A stretch of DNA of 64,000 nt. It comes from Rhinopomastus cyanomelas (taxonomy: Eukaryota > Chordata > Aves > Bucerotiformes > Rhinopomastidae). A model generated the notes under the pieces. That model did not search any database. It was not told the origin of the DNA and saw only the letters and a program-made list of their open reading frames with translations. Position numbers and translations under genes: made by a program. Within the stretch, counting starts at the first letter, position 1. The number at the start of each line of letters is the position of its first letter. Location of the stretch: assembly GCA_013400115.1 (NCBI GenBank), contig VXBP01005581.1:310001-374000 (forward strand), written 5' to 3'. This document shows positions 52,501-61,568 of this stretch, one piece after another.

Positions 52501-52771
52501 TTTAATAAAACAAAAATATTTAAGTACATAAAGAGTACAGAACAGGGTTAGGTCTGATACACTGGTTGTTTCTAAGTTCCCAGCTTACTCACTGTCTCAG
52601 CAGGGACAATCAGACAGTAAGAGAAGGAAAAGAGATGAAAAGGACAACCATTAAGAACAGAACATACTGTATTTAGTCAAATATTTCCCCCACTCTGTTA
52701 GTCACTTCTTTATTGATGGTTAACTGGGAGACTTCTCAATTCCATTTACCTGACACTGTTTATAGACGTGG
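49582..52771. other. Unique non-coding DNA containing a CpG-rich patch
   Basis: No transposon recognised. A CpG-rich patch lies at 50217-50470. ORFs such as 50237-50677 (minus, 146 codons) run through it without a recognisable domain. Confidence 0.5.
50217..50470. promoter_or_regulatory. Small CpG island with paired GGAATG sites
   Basis: Roughly 20 CpGs in about 250 bp, including CAGTCCGCCGCCGCCGCTGG and GCAGCGGCGGCCGAGG. Inside it GGAATG (50407-50412) and CATTCC (50420-50425) form an inverted pair separated by 7 bp. GGAATG is the known TEAD (MCAT) core. The patch could be an alternative promoter or an enhancer. Neither strand shows a convincing first exon. Confidence 0.45.
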
Positions 52772-52892
52772 ATTGTTTAAAACCCACCTGGACATGTTCC
52801 TGTGCAACTTGATCTAGGGGATCCTGTATTGTGGAGGGATTGGACTGGATGATCTTTTGAGGTCCCTTCCAGTCCCTAATGTCCTGTGATCT
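52772..52892 (+). mobile_element. CR1 LINE 3' stub
   Basis: About 120 bp from TTTAAAACCCACCTGGACAT to a GTCCTGTGATCT end. The usual GCTGTGGCAGGGGG segment reads GTATTGTGGAGG, a small internal change. Confidence 0.93.
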
Positions 52893-53275
52893 CTCCACAC
52901 TGAAATGTAAACCTCTCCACACGGTCACACATCAGCAGGAGGAGAGAAGTCCCAGCTAAACTCTCTGACCACCAGCGGGACACACTTACTCCAGGGCACG
53001 TTCTCAGTGACTGTAGCTTGAGAGTGATGCCTGAGGGTAAGCTCAGATGCCAGAATTTCTTCTCTGTTGGTACAACACCAGCCTTTTCAGTTATCACACC
53101 ATATGCCACAGGGCTTCTTATGGTGGCTCTGCACAGCCCTCAGGGCACCCTGAGGCTTTGCACCCACTTGCCCTACAGGGACATACACACAGAGCTCTGG
53201 AGAGCCCCTTCATTAGGATGTTTCAGGAAACACCATCCAGCAAGACACCATGATGCAAAGCCTAAAACCCTGCAT

Positions 53276-53705
53276 GAGGACTGGAGCACCTCTCTTATGA
53301 AAAAGGGCTGAGAGAGTCAGGATTGCTCAGCCTGAGGAAGAGAAGGCTCCAGGGGGACCTTACAGCAACTTTCCAGCCCCTGAAAGGGGCCTGTCAGAAG
53401 GCTGGGGAAGACTGTTCACAAAGGCAAGGAACAATAGGATGAGGGGTCATGGTTTGAAGCTGGAAAAGGACAAATTGAGTTTGGACATGAGGACAAAAGT
53501 TCTTCAATCTGAGGGTGGGGGGTGTGGGGAACAGGCTGCCCAGGAAGGTGGTGGAGGCCCTATCTCTGGAGCCATTCGAAGTCAGGTTAGATAGGGCTCT
53601 GAGCAAACTGCTCTAGTTAGAGATCTCCCTGCTTGTTGTAGGAGGGGGTTGGACTACATGACTTTGAGAGGTCTTTTCCAATCCAATCCATTTTACGATT
53701 CTACA
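53276..53705 (+). mobile_element. CR1 LINE fragment, divergent subfamily
   Basis: About 430 bp: GGACTGGAGCACCTCTCTTA, TTGCTCAGCCTGAGGAAGAG, CAATAGGATGAGGGGTCATG, GGGAACAGGCTGCCCAGG, GGGGGTTGGACTACATGACT and a TTTTACGATTCTACAA end. Wording and tail differ from the dominant young copies. The frame is broken. Confidence 0.93.
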
Positions 53706-54060
53706 ATAAAGCTTAAATACAAGGAGCCCTCACAACAAGCACCTCCTAGTAATCCTTAAGTACAAGAAACCCTCACAGGACTCTGTAACACAGACACAGC
53801 ACCCCCACCAGCACCTTTCTGGTGTTTTGCAGCAAAGCCCACTATTTCTTGGTAAAGATCTAACCCTGAGAGACAAAAAACCCCTACGTAAATTAAGGTC
53901 AACAATTTGCATTCCTACAGCACATACAGAGCTGTCAGTATTTAACAGTAAAAGGCTCAGACAGTCCAACTCGAGATTTTTGCTTGATTTGGGCTTTGGT
54001 TTGATGGGGGATTCTTACTTGCTAAGTGGTAGGAAGCACCATTCCTTCAGCATTTAGGCC

Positions 54061-54370
54061 CCAAGGTGAGAAGCAGATCCTGGGCACCAGGCAGACTGTT
54101 GGAAAATGGCGGGAAGGGCTGACAGGGCCTCACCCCACAAAAAAGACAACGGGCCTCAGAAAATCCGAGGCTCTGCTGAAGCAAAACGAACCAGCAGGAA
54201 AGATAAAAAGCCACAGAAAGGTGACAACAAACCAGCAGGAAAGAAAAAGAGCCACAGAAAGGTGACAATGCCTCGTGGAACAGGATAAATGAGTCAAAAA
54301 GCGGGGCCTTGGAACACAGAGACCTTCTCCCCCACAAAATGGCGGCTGCCCACCCACAGCCCAGAAGGTT
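54061..54370 (+). promoter_or_regulatory. YY1-type motifs flanking a 41-bp tandem repeat
   Basis: GAAAATGGCGGGAAG (ATG at 54106) and CACAAAATGGCGGCTGCC (ATG at 54339) both match the YY1 core AANATGGCGG; the second is a full match to AANATGGCGGC. Between them, 54189-54229 and 54230-54270 are two near-identical 41-bp units starting AACCAGCAGGAAAG and ending in CCACAGAAAGGTGACAA. The first ATG opens a 60-codon lysine-rich ORF (54106-54288), and the second stops after 14 codons. The repeat period is not a multiple of three, which argues against coding. This may be a promoter remnant or part of an unrecognised LTR-like repeat. Confidence 0.4.
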
Positions 54371-54872
54371 CCGCAGCACCTAGCCAGCCCCCAGGGCATC
54401 CTCACTGCCTTCCTGAGCACAAAGTCAACACCAACAGCTACAGAGGGGACAAATTTCGTAACAGAAGGATGTTTTCCCTGCAAAGAAAAACCCCAAAACA
54501 AATACCTTTTCCCCAGAAGGCCTGACGGCCCTGGAACAGGCTGCCCTGGGAAGCAGTGGAGCCACCACCACCAAAACCAGCACCAAATCACAACTCTCAG
54601 CTCAACTGCTGCTTCTTAGGCATTTAAATTAAAAATAAAACAAATTGGTACCTCTGTGGTGAGCCTGGAGCAGCCTCTTCAGCCACTATGCACGGGAGAA
54701 CAGCAGCAGGGCCACTGAGGCAGCTGCCTCTGGAACCTTCTGCCTCCCTCCCAGGTGCTGCTGGTTAATGGCAGCTCAATCAGCGCCAGCTGGGCCCCAG
54801 CACTCCTGGGCTGCGGGAGCACAGGAGGCTGCTGTCGCCACTGGGCTGGGAGGGGGCAGCTCAGGCTAGCAC

Positions 54873-54936
54873 AAAGGTCACAAAATACTGAGAAGATCCG
54901 ACCGAAAGGTCATAAAAGACTGAAAAGATTAAGGAA
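54873..54936 (+). promoter_or_regulatory. Tandem 32-bp module with two AAAGGTCA sites
   Basis: AAAGGTCACAAAATACTGAG (54873 on) is repeated as AAAGGTCATAAAAGACTGAA (54905 on) with a period of 32 bp, 22 of the first 26 bases identical. AAAGGTCA is the known monomer site of NR4A nuclear receptors (NBRE) and is also bound by related orphan receptors. A short inverted repeat, AAAAGATT and AATCTTTT with a 5-base loop, follows at 54923-54943. Confidence 0.5.
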
Positions 54937-55223
54937 ATCTTTTCCGTGGGGCTTTAAGCGTCAGTTCTCCTCCTGCCACGGTCACTAGCTGCTTCCCTCC
55001 CGCATCTCTAGAGAGCCGAGCCGGCTGTAAAGACAAACCAGTGTACAAAAAGCAATCTTTATTCTCAGTATTCAATCAATACGTTGATTTTTGGTGGAGC
55101 AGATGTTTGCCCACAGTCAGACCTTCATGATTCCACCACCCCACCACACTGCAGGAACACTCACTCCCCCAAAAAACCTTCTCCATCTGTGTCTTGGCAG
55201 AAGCACCTTTGGGTTTTGTGGAG

Positions 55224-55570
55224 TTCATAGAATCACAGAATCATTAGGGATTGGAAGGGACCTCGAAAGATCACCCAGTCCAATCCCCCTGCCACAGCAG
55301 GATCCCCTAGATCAAGTTGCACAGGAACACATCCAGGTGGGTCTTAAACACCTCCAGAGAAGGAGACTCCACAACCCCCCCCCAGCAGCCCCTTCCAGTG
55401 CTCTGTCACCCTCACTGGGAAGAAGTTCCTTCTCAGACTGATGTGGAACCTCCTGTGCTCCAGCTCACACCCATTGCCCCCTGTCCTAGCATCAGATGCC
55501 ACTGAGCAGAGCCTGGCTCCATCCTCCTGACACCCACCCTTCCCATATTTATCAACATCCATCAGGTCAC
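55224..55570 (-). mobile_element. CR1 LINE 3' part, young-type subfamily
   Basis: About 350 bp: TCATAGAATCACAGAATCAT tail, GGATTGGAAGGGACCTCG, CAGTCCAATCCCCCTGCC, a C9 run at 55376-55384, and the ORF2 end on the minus strand ([38 protein letters not shown]). Expanded C's in the C-run shift the last part of the frame. Confidence 0.96.
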
Positions 55571-56100
55571 AAGGATGCTCCCTGAGCAGCTTTACTTATT
55601 CCTTTTCTTTAACGTTTTGCTTTTCCCACACAGTTTTCTCCACACCAAGAACAGACACAGCTGAATCGTGAATGGATTTAACAACTTTAACTCTTCCCCT
55701 CTGCAGCTCAAACTACAGGGGGTTTTGTGGTAAATCTTCACACATATCTTCTGCATAAATCAGGACAACTCGTGGTAGTTCCCTCATTTGAGATTCTTAC
55801 AAGCAATTAAAAGGATCTGCTGGTTTCTAAGACTTCAGAGCCTCTCTGACCAAATGCAGCCAACCCGCAACCACACAGTCTCACAGGGTCTGAATTTCAG
55901 GAACCGTAAATCCTGGAAGCAGGAATCCTGAATAGTAAAGCTTGACTGGAATTCTGTTATTGGGCAGAATTCCTGCTACATATATTGAAAGTTCCAGTAT
56001 CTCTGTTGCCTGCTTAGGGATTGTTTATTCAGGTGACCAAAACACAACTATCCAGCTCAATTGTCAGGCAGGGAGTTGACCTTCTAACTGGTTGTATGTG
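55571..56100. other. Unique non-coding DNA, no gene seen
   Basis: Nothing recognisable. The following CR1 copy starts abruptly at about 56101. Confidence 0.5.
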
Positions 56101-56324
56101 GATATTAGGAAGAATTATTTGACCTGGGGAACAATTTCTTCACTGCAAGAGTGAACATTGGAATAGGCTTCCCGGTGAGGTGGCGGAGTCGGCAAAGCCC
56201 AGAGGAGCTTAAAAGACATATAGCTGTGGTGCTGAGGGACAAGATTTAGGGTGACCCGGCAGTGCTGGGTTAATGGTTGGACTTGATGATCTTAAAAGTA
56301 TCTTTTGACTGAAGTGATTCTGTG
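56101..56324 (+). mobile_element. CR1 LINE 3' part, old subfamily
   Basis: GATATTAGGAAGAATTATTT, GGAATAGGCTTCCCGGTGAG, GTGGTGCTGAGGGACAAGAT, TTAATGGTTGGACTTGATGA, GTGATTCTGTGG. Considerable divergence from the usual wording marks it as old. Confidence 0.92.
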
Positions 56325-56406
56325 GCTGCAGAAAGTTCCCCTCTCAGGCTCTCCAAACACCAAACACTAGTTTTATACAGCACCAGCAATGTGCTTGGTT
56401 GTTCTT

Positions 56407-56474
56407 CCCATCCATCCATCCATCCCTGTTCCATCCTTCCCTCCCTCCATCCATCCCATCCATCCATCCTCCCT
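56407..56474. repeat. Imperfect CCAT microsatellite
   Basis: CCATCCATCCATCCATCC, interrupted by TGTTCCATCCTTCCCTCC, then more CCAT units. On the minus strand it reads as tryptophan/glycine-rich WMDGW-type peptide, an artefact of the repeat. Confidence 0.9.
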
Positions 56475-56951
56475 GGCACGTGCTTCGTGTGCAGTCCATG
56501 GACACACACCTCTTCCTGCCATGATCCCTAATGATTCCCTCACTGAATGCTACAGGAAGCAGAGACTTTAAAACACTTCATGGCCCTTACATATACAGTC
56601 TCCTCCTCTGAGGACTAGCTAATCTTCATGCAGTCCAGCCCCAAGGTGAGAAGAGAACTTTGCTGGGGTAAAGACCTAGAGCTAGTAATGTTTACGCAGT
56701 CCAGACACACGCAGTCCGTTACGCTCCACCTGCAATCACTCTTCCCTACTTTAGCCTCCATCGGTCATGCAGCAGGTCCATCATGTGCTGTGCTCCATCA
56801 TTCCTAATCAGTGAGAAGACATTTCCTAGCACCCTCTTCCCTTTGACGTGGCACCAGAAACGTTCATTCCAATAAGTGGTTTCTCTACTCGGTGCTGTGT
56901 CACCCAAGCGAGTCCTTCCCAGTGCTGACCTTCAAGCCAGCACTGGTTTTG

Positions 56952-57028
56952 GACAGGGGGATTGGACTAGATGAACTTTTGAGGTCCCTTCCAATCCCTA
57001 ATGATTCTATGATTCCATGATTCTATGG
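56952..57028 (+). mobile_element. CR1 LINE, extreme 3' stub
   Basis: GGACAGGGGGATTGGACTAG, GGTCCCTTCCAATCCCTAAT and a four-unit tail ATGATTCTATGATTCCATGA ending TTCTATGG. Confidence 0.93.
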
Positions 57029-57310
57029 ACAAATTACTTCATAGTAGCAGAAAGTAAACTTAAAGCTGAGCCAAATTAAAGGTCAAAAAAGAAGAGGGAA
57101 ATGGGGAACACGAACCAATCTAAATGTGAAAGTATGGAACTCAAGTCCACACCGGCAAAGGGGTGAAGGCTAACAGCACGGCATCCAAAACAAAGCTACA
57201 GGGGAGTGGGCTGGGAGGGGGATCAATCTCAAACATCAGCAGAGGGGAAGCTTCAAATACCCTCAAATCCCACCAACTGTTAGAAGGCAATAAAGAACAT
57301 CCCACAGCAG
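57029..57310. other. Short unique spacer
   Basis: Nothing recognisable between two CR1 copies. Confidence 0.5.
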
Positions 57311-57683
57311 CATAGAATCACAGAATCATTAGGGATTGGAAGGGACCTTGAAAGATCACTTAGTCCAATCCCCCTGCCACAGCAGGATCACCTAGACCAA
57401 GTCACACAGGAACACATCCAGGTGGGTTTTAAACATCTCTGGTGACGGAGACTCCACAGCCTCCCTCGCCAGCCCCTTCCAGTGCTCTGTCACCCTCACT
57501 GTGAGGAAGTTCTTTCTCACATTGATGTGGAACCTCCTGTGCTCCAGCTCACACCCACTGCCCCTTGTCCTGTCATTAGATGCCCCTGAGCAGAGCCTGG
57601 CTCCATCCTCCTGACACCCACCCTTCACATACTTATAGACATTCATGAGGTCATCCCTCAGTCTCCTCTTTCCCAAGCTAAAG
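57311..57683 (-). mobile_element. CR1 LINE with open ORF2 C-terminal end
   Basis: About 370 bp. The minus frame 57730-57392 is open: [74 protein letters not shown], stop. The first 15 or so codons are flank. The 3' region and tail (CATAGAATCACAGAATCATT) are intact. The 5' truncation point, near CTTTCCCAAGCTAAAG, is close to that of the 47230 copy. Confidence 0.96.
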
Positions 57684-57889
57684 CCCGAGGAGTGGGATAA
57701 AGAGGAGGGGGCTACAAAAAGCAGCACCAAAGCACTCCAGCAGGATGAAGTGTCAGTCGCATGAATGATCCAGCTGATTTCTCAACACTCGAGTGGCATG
57801 TGAGTTTTTAGGAGGGTCTGTCTTCTTCTCCTTTACAGGAGAAAAGAAGGAGATGGTAACAGCCAAAACCCAGTAGTTACACATGGAGA

Positions 57890-58700
57890 AGAGAGACGCG
57901 GAAGGCGGCGGCTCGTCCCTGCAGCCCCAAGCACCACCTGCAGTGCTCCCTGTAACAGCGTTTTGTCGAGCCCTAGGCGCAGACCTCCTACCGACCAGAG
58001 CACATCTGCTGGACTTTATGTAACCTGCCTGGCTGCAAACTGGCATCGTTTGAGCAAAAGGATGAATGGCATCCAAGGGGCACATTTGGCTCGATGCGCG
58101 AGGCCAGATGCACCTCTTCCTTCCAGCCGTGCCAACTGCTTGTGGTGACTTTGGCTCTCCTAGAAACAAGGCACTGGGTAAACACCGAGGGCTCGCATTC
58201 CGCTCTCTCGAGCACTCCAGAGGTAGTACAGGATCATTCTGCCACAAAAACATCCTCAGTGAAACAGAGCAGCAGGAGTTCCGTCCTGATCTTCCCACAG
58301 CCACGCCAGCAGCCTTCCTCTGAACCCCACGGGGGTGTTCTCACTTCAGTTTTGGCTCTCGCTCCAAGCCATGCGTTCGGCACTCCAGAATCCTTCACGG
58401 CCTTTCGGGTGCCTCTGGATTTCTAAATATGTCCACCCACGTTTTGAAACACGAAAACGTGTCTGAACAGGAAAAGGAGCACTTCCAGCACCATGTCACA
58501 GGCAGCTCTTTTACCAAAAGAGAATTACGTGGAACCCAGGGACTTCAGGGGGATCAATAACGGCACGAGATGAGGACAACTATCGTGCGACCGCCGCGAC
58601 AAGCGATTTCGACCGAGATCAGTTCAATCGCTGTAAAAGACGCTCCGGTGCGTTTCCTTTTCCGATCAGGTAACGGGTTGGGGTATTGATTTGCTCAGAG
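57890..58700. promoter_or_regulatory. CpG-rich block, possible promoter or exon region
   Basis: CpGs are frequent: AGACGCGGAAGGCGGCGG, TTTTGTCGAGCCC, TCGATGCGCGAGGCC and especially 58557-58670 (GTGCGACCGCCGCGACAAGC, GACGCTCCGGTGCG). A 183-codon minus ORF (57753-58304) and plus ORFs at 58066-58426 cross it; none has a recognised domain. A 39-codon plus ORF at 58570-58689 contains a good 5' splice site (CAG/GTAACG at 58670). It could be the edge of a gene I cannot identify. Confidence 0.35.
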
Positions 58701-59402
58701 ACGCGGCAGGAAGGCAGCACCCAGGCACCAGGCAGATAACGCTGAGCGCTTAGGACACTCTGTTTTCAAACAGGGACCCCAAACCACCTGGGAATCCCAG
58801 TCTCAGCCTCTTTCACCAGGGATCCATGTCGCAGCACCAACCCAGCAACCCCGTCCGTCCCTCCGACGCTGTTTCTGTTGCTCTGTTTCCATTACAGACG
58901 GCGCGTTCCGAGGCAGAGACACGTTCAGTGTTTGCTGTGCAAATCTGATTGATACGGTTGCAGTTGTTAACGTGAGGGTAAGCGTTTAACTGTCTTTTGC
59001 CAGCCTTGACAACTAGAAGGAAAACAATAAATGCCAGGAACTCCCGTGACTCCTAACGAGAGAAGCATCCTCCATCCTAATCCAAACATGATGTCCTTCA
59101 CCACAGCTTGGCTTTCTGCTCGGTGAGTCCTTAAGCTGCACTCAACAAATCTCACTGGACTGCAGCACCCGAAGCACAACTGGGGAATGTAAGGTGAACC
59201 CCAGCTCTTGTTCGAACAGCTAACAGATGCAAACAATGGCCCCTGTTCTGTGAGTACCCCCAGAATCCATGCACTGTGAAGGACACATTCAAAAACCTCT
59301 TCAATTCCCTCAAAGACACAGTAGAAACTCCACAAATGGACTTGAGTTCAAAGAGCTTCTTCACAGCTCTGTGATCACAGATCCCTAATGGTCTGTGATC
59401 CC
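58701..59402. other. Unique non-coding DNA, no gene seen
   Basis: Nothing clear. From 59370 on, GATCACAGATCC and GTCTGTGATCC strings mark the start of the CR1-tail cluster. Confidence 0.45.
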
Positions 59403-59800
59403 TAACGGTCTTTTGAGGTCCCTTCCAATCCTTAATGATCACAGATCCCTAATCAAGGTTGGAGGAGACCTCCAAGATCAAGGCCAACCATGAACCCAAC
59501 ACCACCACAGATCCCTAATGATCTGTGATCCTTAATGATCTTTCAAGGTCCCTTCCAGTACGGATCTTTGATCACAGATCATTAGGGATTGGAAGGGACC
59601 TTGGAAGATCATCTAGTCCAGTCCCCCTGCCACAGCAGGATCACCTAGACCAAGTCACACAGGAACACATCCAGGTGGGTTTTAAATGTCTCCAGAGAAG
59701 GAGTCTCCACAATCACCCTGGGCAGCCTGAAGTCCAAACCCACTGCCAGAGCAGGACCACCTAGACCAAGTCACACAGGAACACATCCAGGTGGGTTCAG
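59403..59800. mobile_element. Compound CR1 cluster with fold-back ends
   Basis: At least four CR1 pieces are packed together. A plus tail (59403-59440, TTTTGAGGTCCCTTCCAATC) is followed by a minus piece of another subfamily (about 59455-59506, GAGACCTCCAAGATCAAGGC). Next come a second plus tail (about 59507-59557) and a minus young-type copy (59577-59728). About 60 bp of that copy (GCAGGATCACCTAGACCAAG through CATCCAGGTGGGTT) recur at about 59739-59800. The second plus tail and the minus copy form a near-perfect 21-bp inverted repeat (59537-59557 with 59590-59610). Confidence 0.85.
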
Positions 59801-60138
59801 GGACTTTGCTGTCAGGCTGCAAGACGAGACCAGCCTCAAGGACCTCTGAGAAGCCCCACAGCAGTGGGAATTCAGCATGTTGCTGATTTCAGCTTTCATT
59901 AAGGGCTACAGTGATAACAGTGGTGTCAAGCAGATGTATTCCCTTCTCTTTCATATCCTCTCCCAGGTCTTCTCTCCTTCCCTCTTGAGGACATAAAGTG
60001 GGCAGCTGGTAGAGATTTATACGAAAACTGATTGACTTCAAAATTGTTGTGACCTTTCTCTTGGTCTTGAGTGGCTTTGTGTGTGTCTTCAGGGACTGAG
60101 ATGCTGGTGAAGGTCACCCTAAAGCTCCGTGTGTGCTG
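59801..60138. other. Unique non-coding DNA, no gene seen
   Basis: Nothing recognisable. Confidence 0.5.
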
Positions 60139-60235
60139 TCACAGAACCACAGACTCATAAAGGTTTGAAGAGACCTCCAAGATCAAGGCCAACCATGAAC
60201 CCAACACCACCATGCCCACACTAAACTATCTTCCG
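60139..60235 (-). mobile_element. CR1 LINE 3' fragment, divergent subfamily
   Basis: GTCACAGAACCACAGACTCA, AGAGACCTCCAAGATCAAGG, CCAACCATGAACCCAACACC, ACCATGCCCACACTAAAC. It shares a 40-odd-bp core with the piece at 59465-59506. Confidence 0.9.
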
Positions 60236-60889
60236 GAAGGATGCCGCAAATCCGAACGCAGACTAGATTCCCCCACAGCCCTCATTCAGGAGCACATCTG
60301 ACGAGCCACTTCCTTCTAAAGGCAACTAAAAATAACCCTCAGTAGGGAGGGGACAAAGCACAAAGGCAGGCAGGGAAACAACTGGAGTAGCCAGTTCTTC
60401 TCAGGAGCCATCTCTGCAGGATAATCCAGGCCGTTACGCTGTCGATTTGTTCTCGTGGCAAAGGAACAACCACATGAAAAACTGCTTTGCAGGAGTAAGG
60501 TCGATGCAAAGAGAAGCCTCATTGCTCAGGATCTTCACCAAGGCTTCCCTTCACTAGGTGGGCCCAAGGCTCTTCAGCTGTGCTACTGGTCCTGCCCAGT
60601 GCACCCAGTAGGGATGGCAAATACACTGGAGAGCTCCCCACTCGCTTTCCTCTCCTCTAAACACAAACTTGGCTCCTGAAATCAGCCTCTTTCTTTTTTG
60701 TCCTCGACTCCAGCGAGGAAGGGGACAGGAAGTGCCCAAATCCGTGGGGCTGCTCTTGCAGCATTTCCAGCCGGGGTCACGGGCAAACCCACACAAAAGG
60801 CCTTTTTGCTTACGTCGCCGAGCCCAAGCGTCCAGCACATCAAGGCTTGGACAAGTTGAGGTCCTTCCCCCAAACTTTCTGTCCTAACG
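60236..60889. other. Unique DNA, rising GC, no gene seen
   Basis: GC and CpG rise toward the right end. ORFs at 60455-60887 on both strands overlap and have no recognisable domain. Confidence 0.45.
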
Positions 60890-61568
60890 GCACACCCCGG
60901 AGATTTGCTCGTCGGTGGTACCGGTGAAAATGAAGGGGCAGGGGAAAAACAAGGCGCGCAGGATGGGATGTAAATTAGGATTTCTGCTCGAGCACGAAGG
61001 GCCCGGGCTAATCTGATTAGCGATCGGGAATCTGCCTTTGCGACGGCTTTTTCTTTATTAATCTTATCACAGTCACGTTACAGCGTGGCCGAAGGCAGGG
61101 CGTCCGTGCCGGGTCCCTCCATGTCTGCCTCCCGCATATGCCAGAGGCGCGCATCCCCCGGGAAGCCCCAGCAGCGCTCCTCGAGCCGGGGGACACGCGT
61201 CGAGCGCCTCCTGCCACCGCCGCCCCGCTCGCAGTGGAGGCGAATGCCGCAGACCCGCCAGCCCGAGCGCTCTCCTCGCCAGGGGGCTCGGTTGTGACGG
61301 CGGCAAGGGCTGCTCCAAGAAGAACTGCTGCATTACAGTCATTAAGATTTTATTCGTGCCCGGGGCTCCGCTCCGCACCGCGCCGCACCACGGCGGGAGC
61401 ACGCACACGCGTGTGTGTGTGCGGGACACACCTGCCGCCACCCCGGGGGTCACCGTGCAGGCGGCCGGGTGTTCCGGGGGGGCTTTTATTGAATGACACG
61501 CGGAAGAGCGTCCCGCGGCCACCCCCGGCATCCCTCGCCCATCCGTGCGCTGCCTCCCGACGCTCCCG
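60890..61568. promoter_or_regulatory. GC-rich CpG island abutting the assembly gap
   Basis: Dense in CpG (for example CGCCGCCCCGCTCGC and CCGCACCGCGCCGCACCACG). The minus strand holds three AATAAA signals (61054-61059, 61349-61354, 61485-61490), unusual in such GC-rich DNA. A 25-base strictly alternating purine-pyrimidine tract lies at 61399-61423. It may be a promoter island or a GC-rich gene end. Long ORFs that cross into the gap consist mostly of unknown residues and are not supported. Confidence 0.6.

Noticed and set aside
56270..56531. Tryptophan/glycine-rich ORF on the minus strand and its opposite frame
   Set aside because: Both are products of the CCAT microsatellite.
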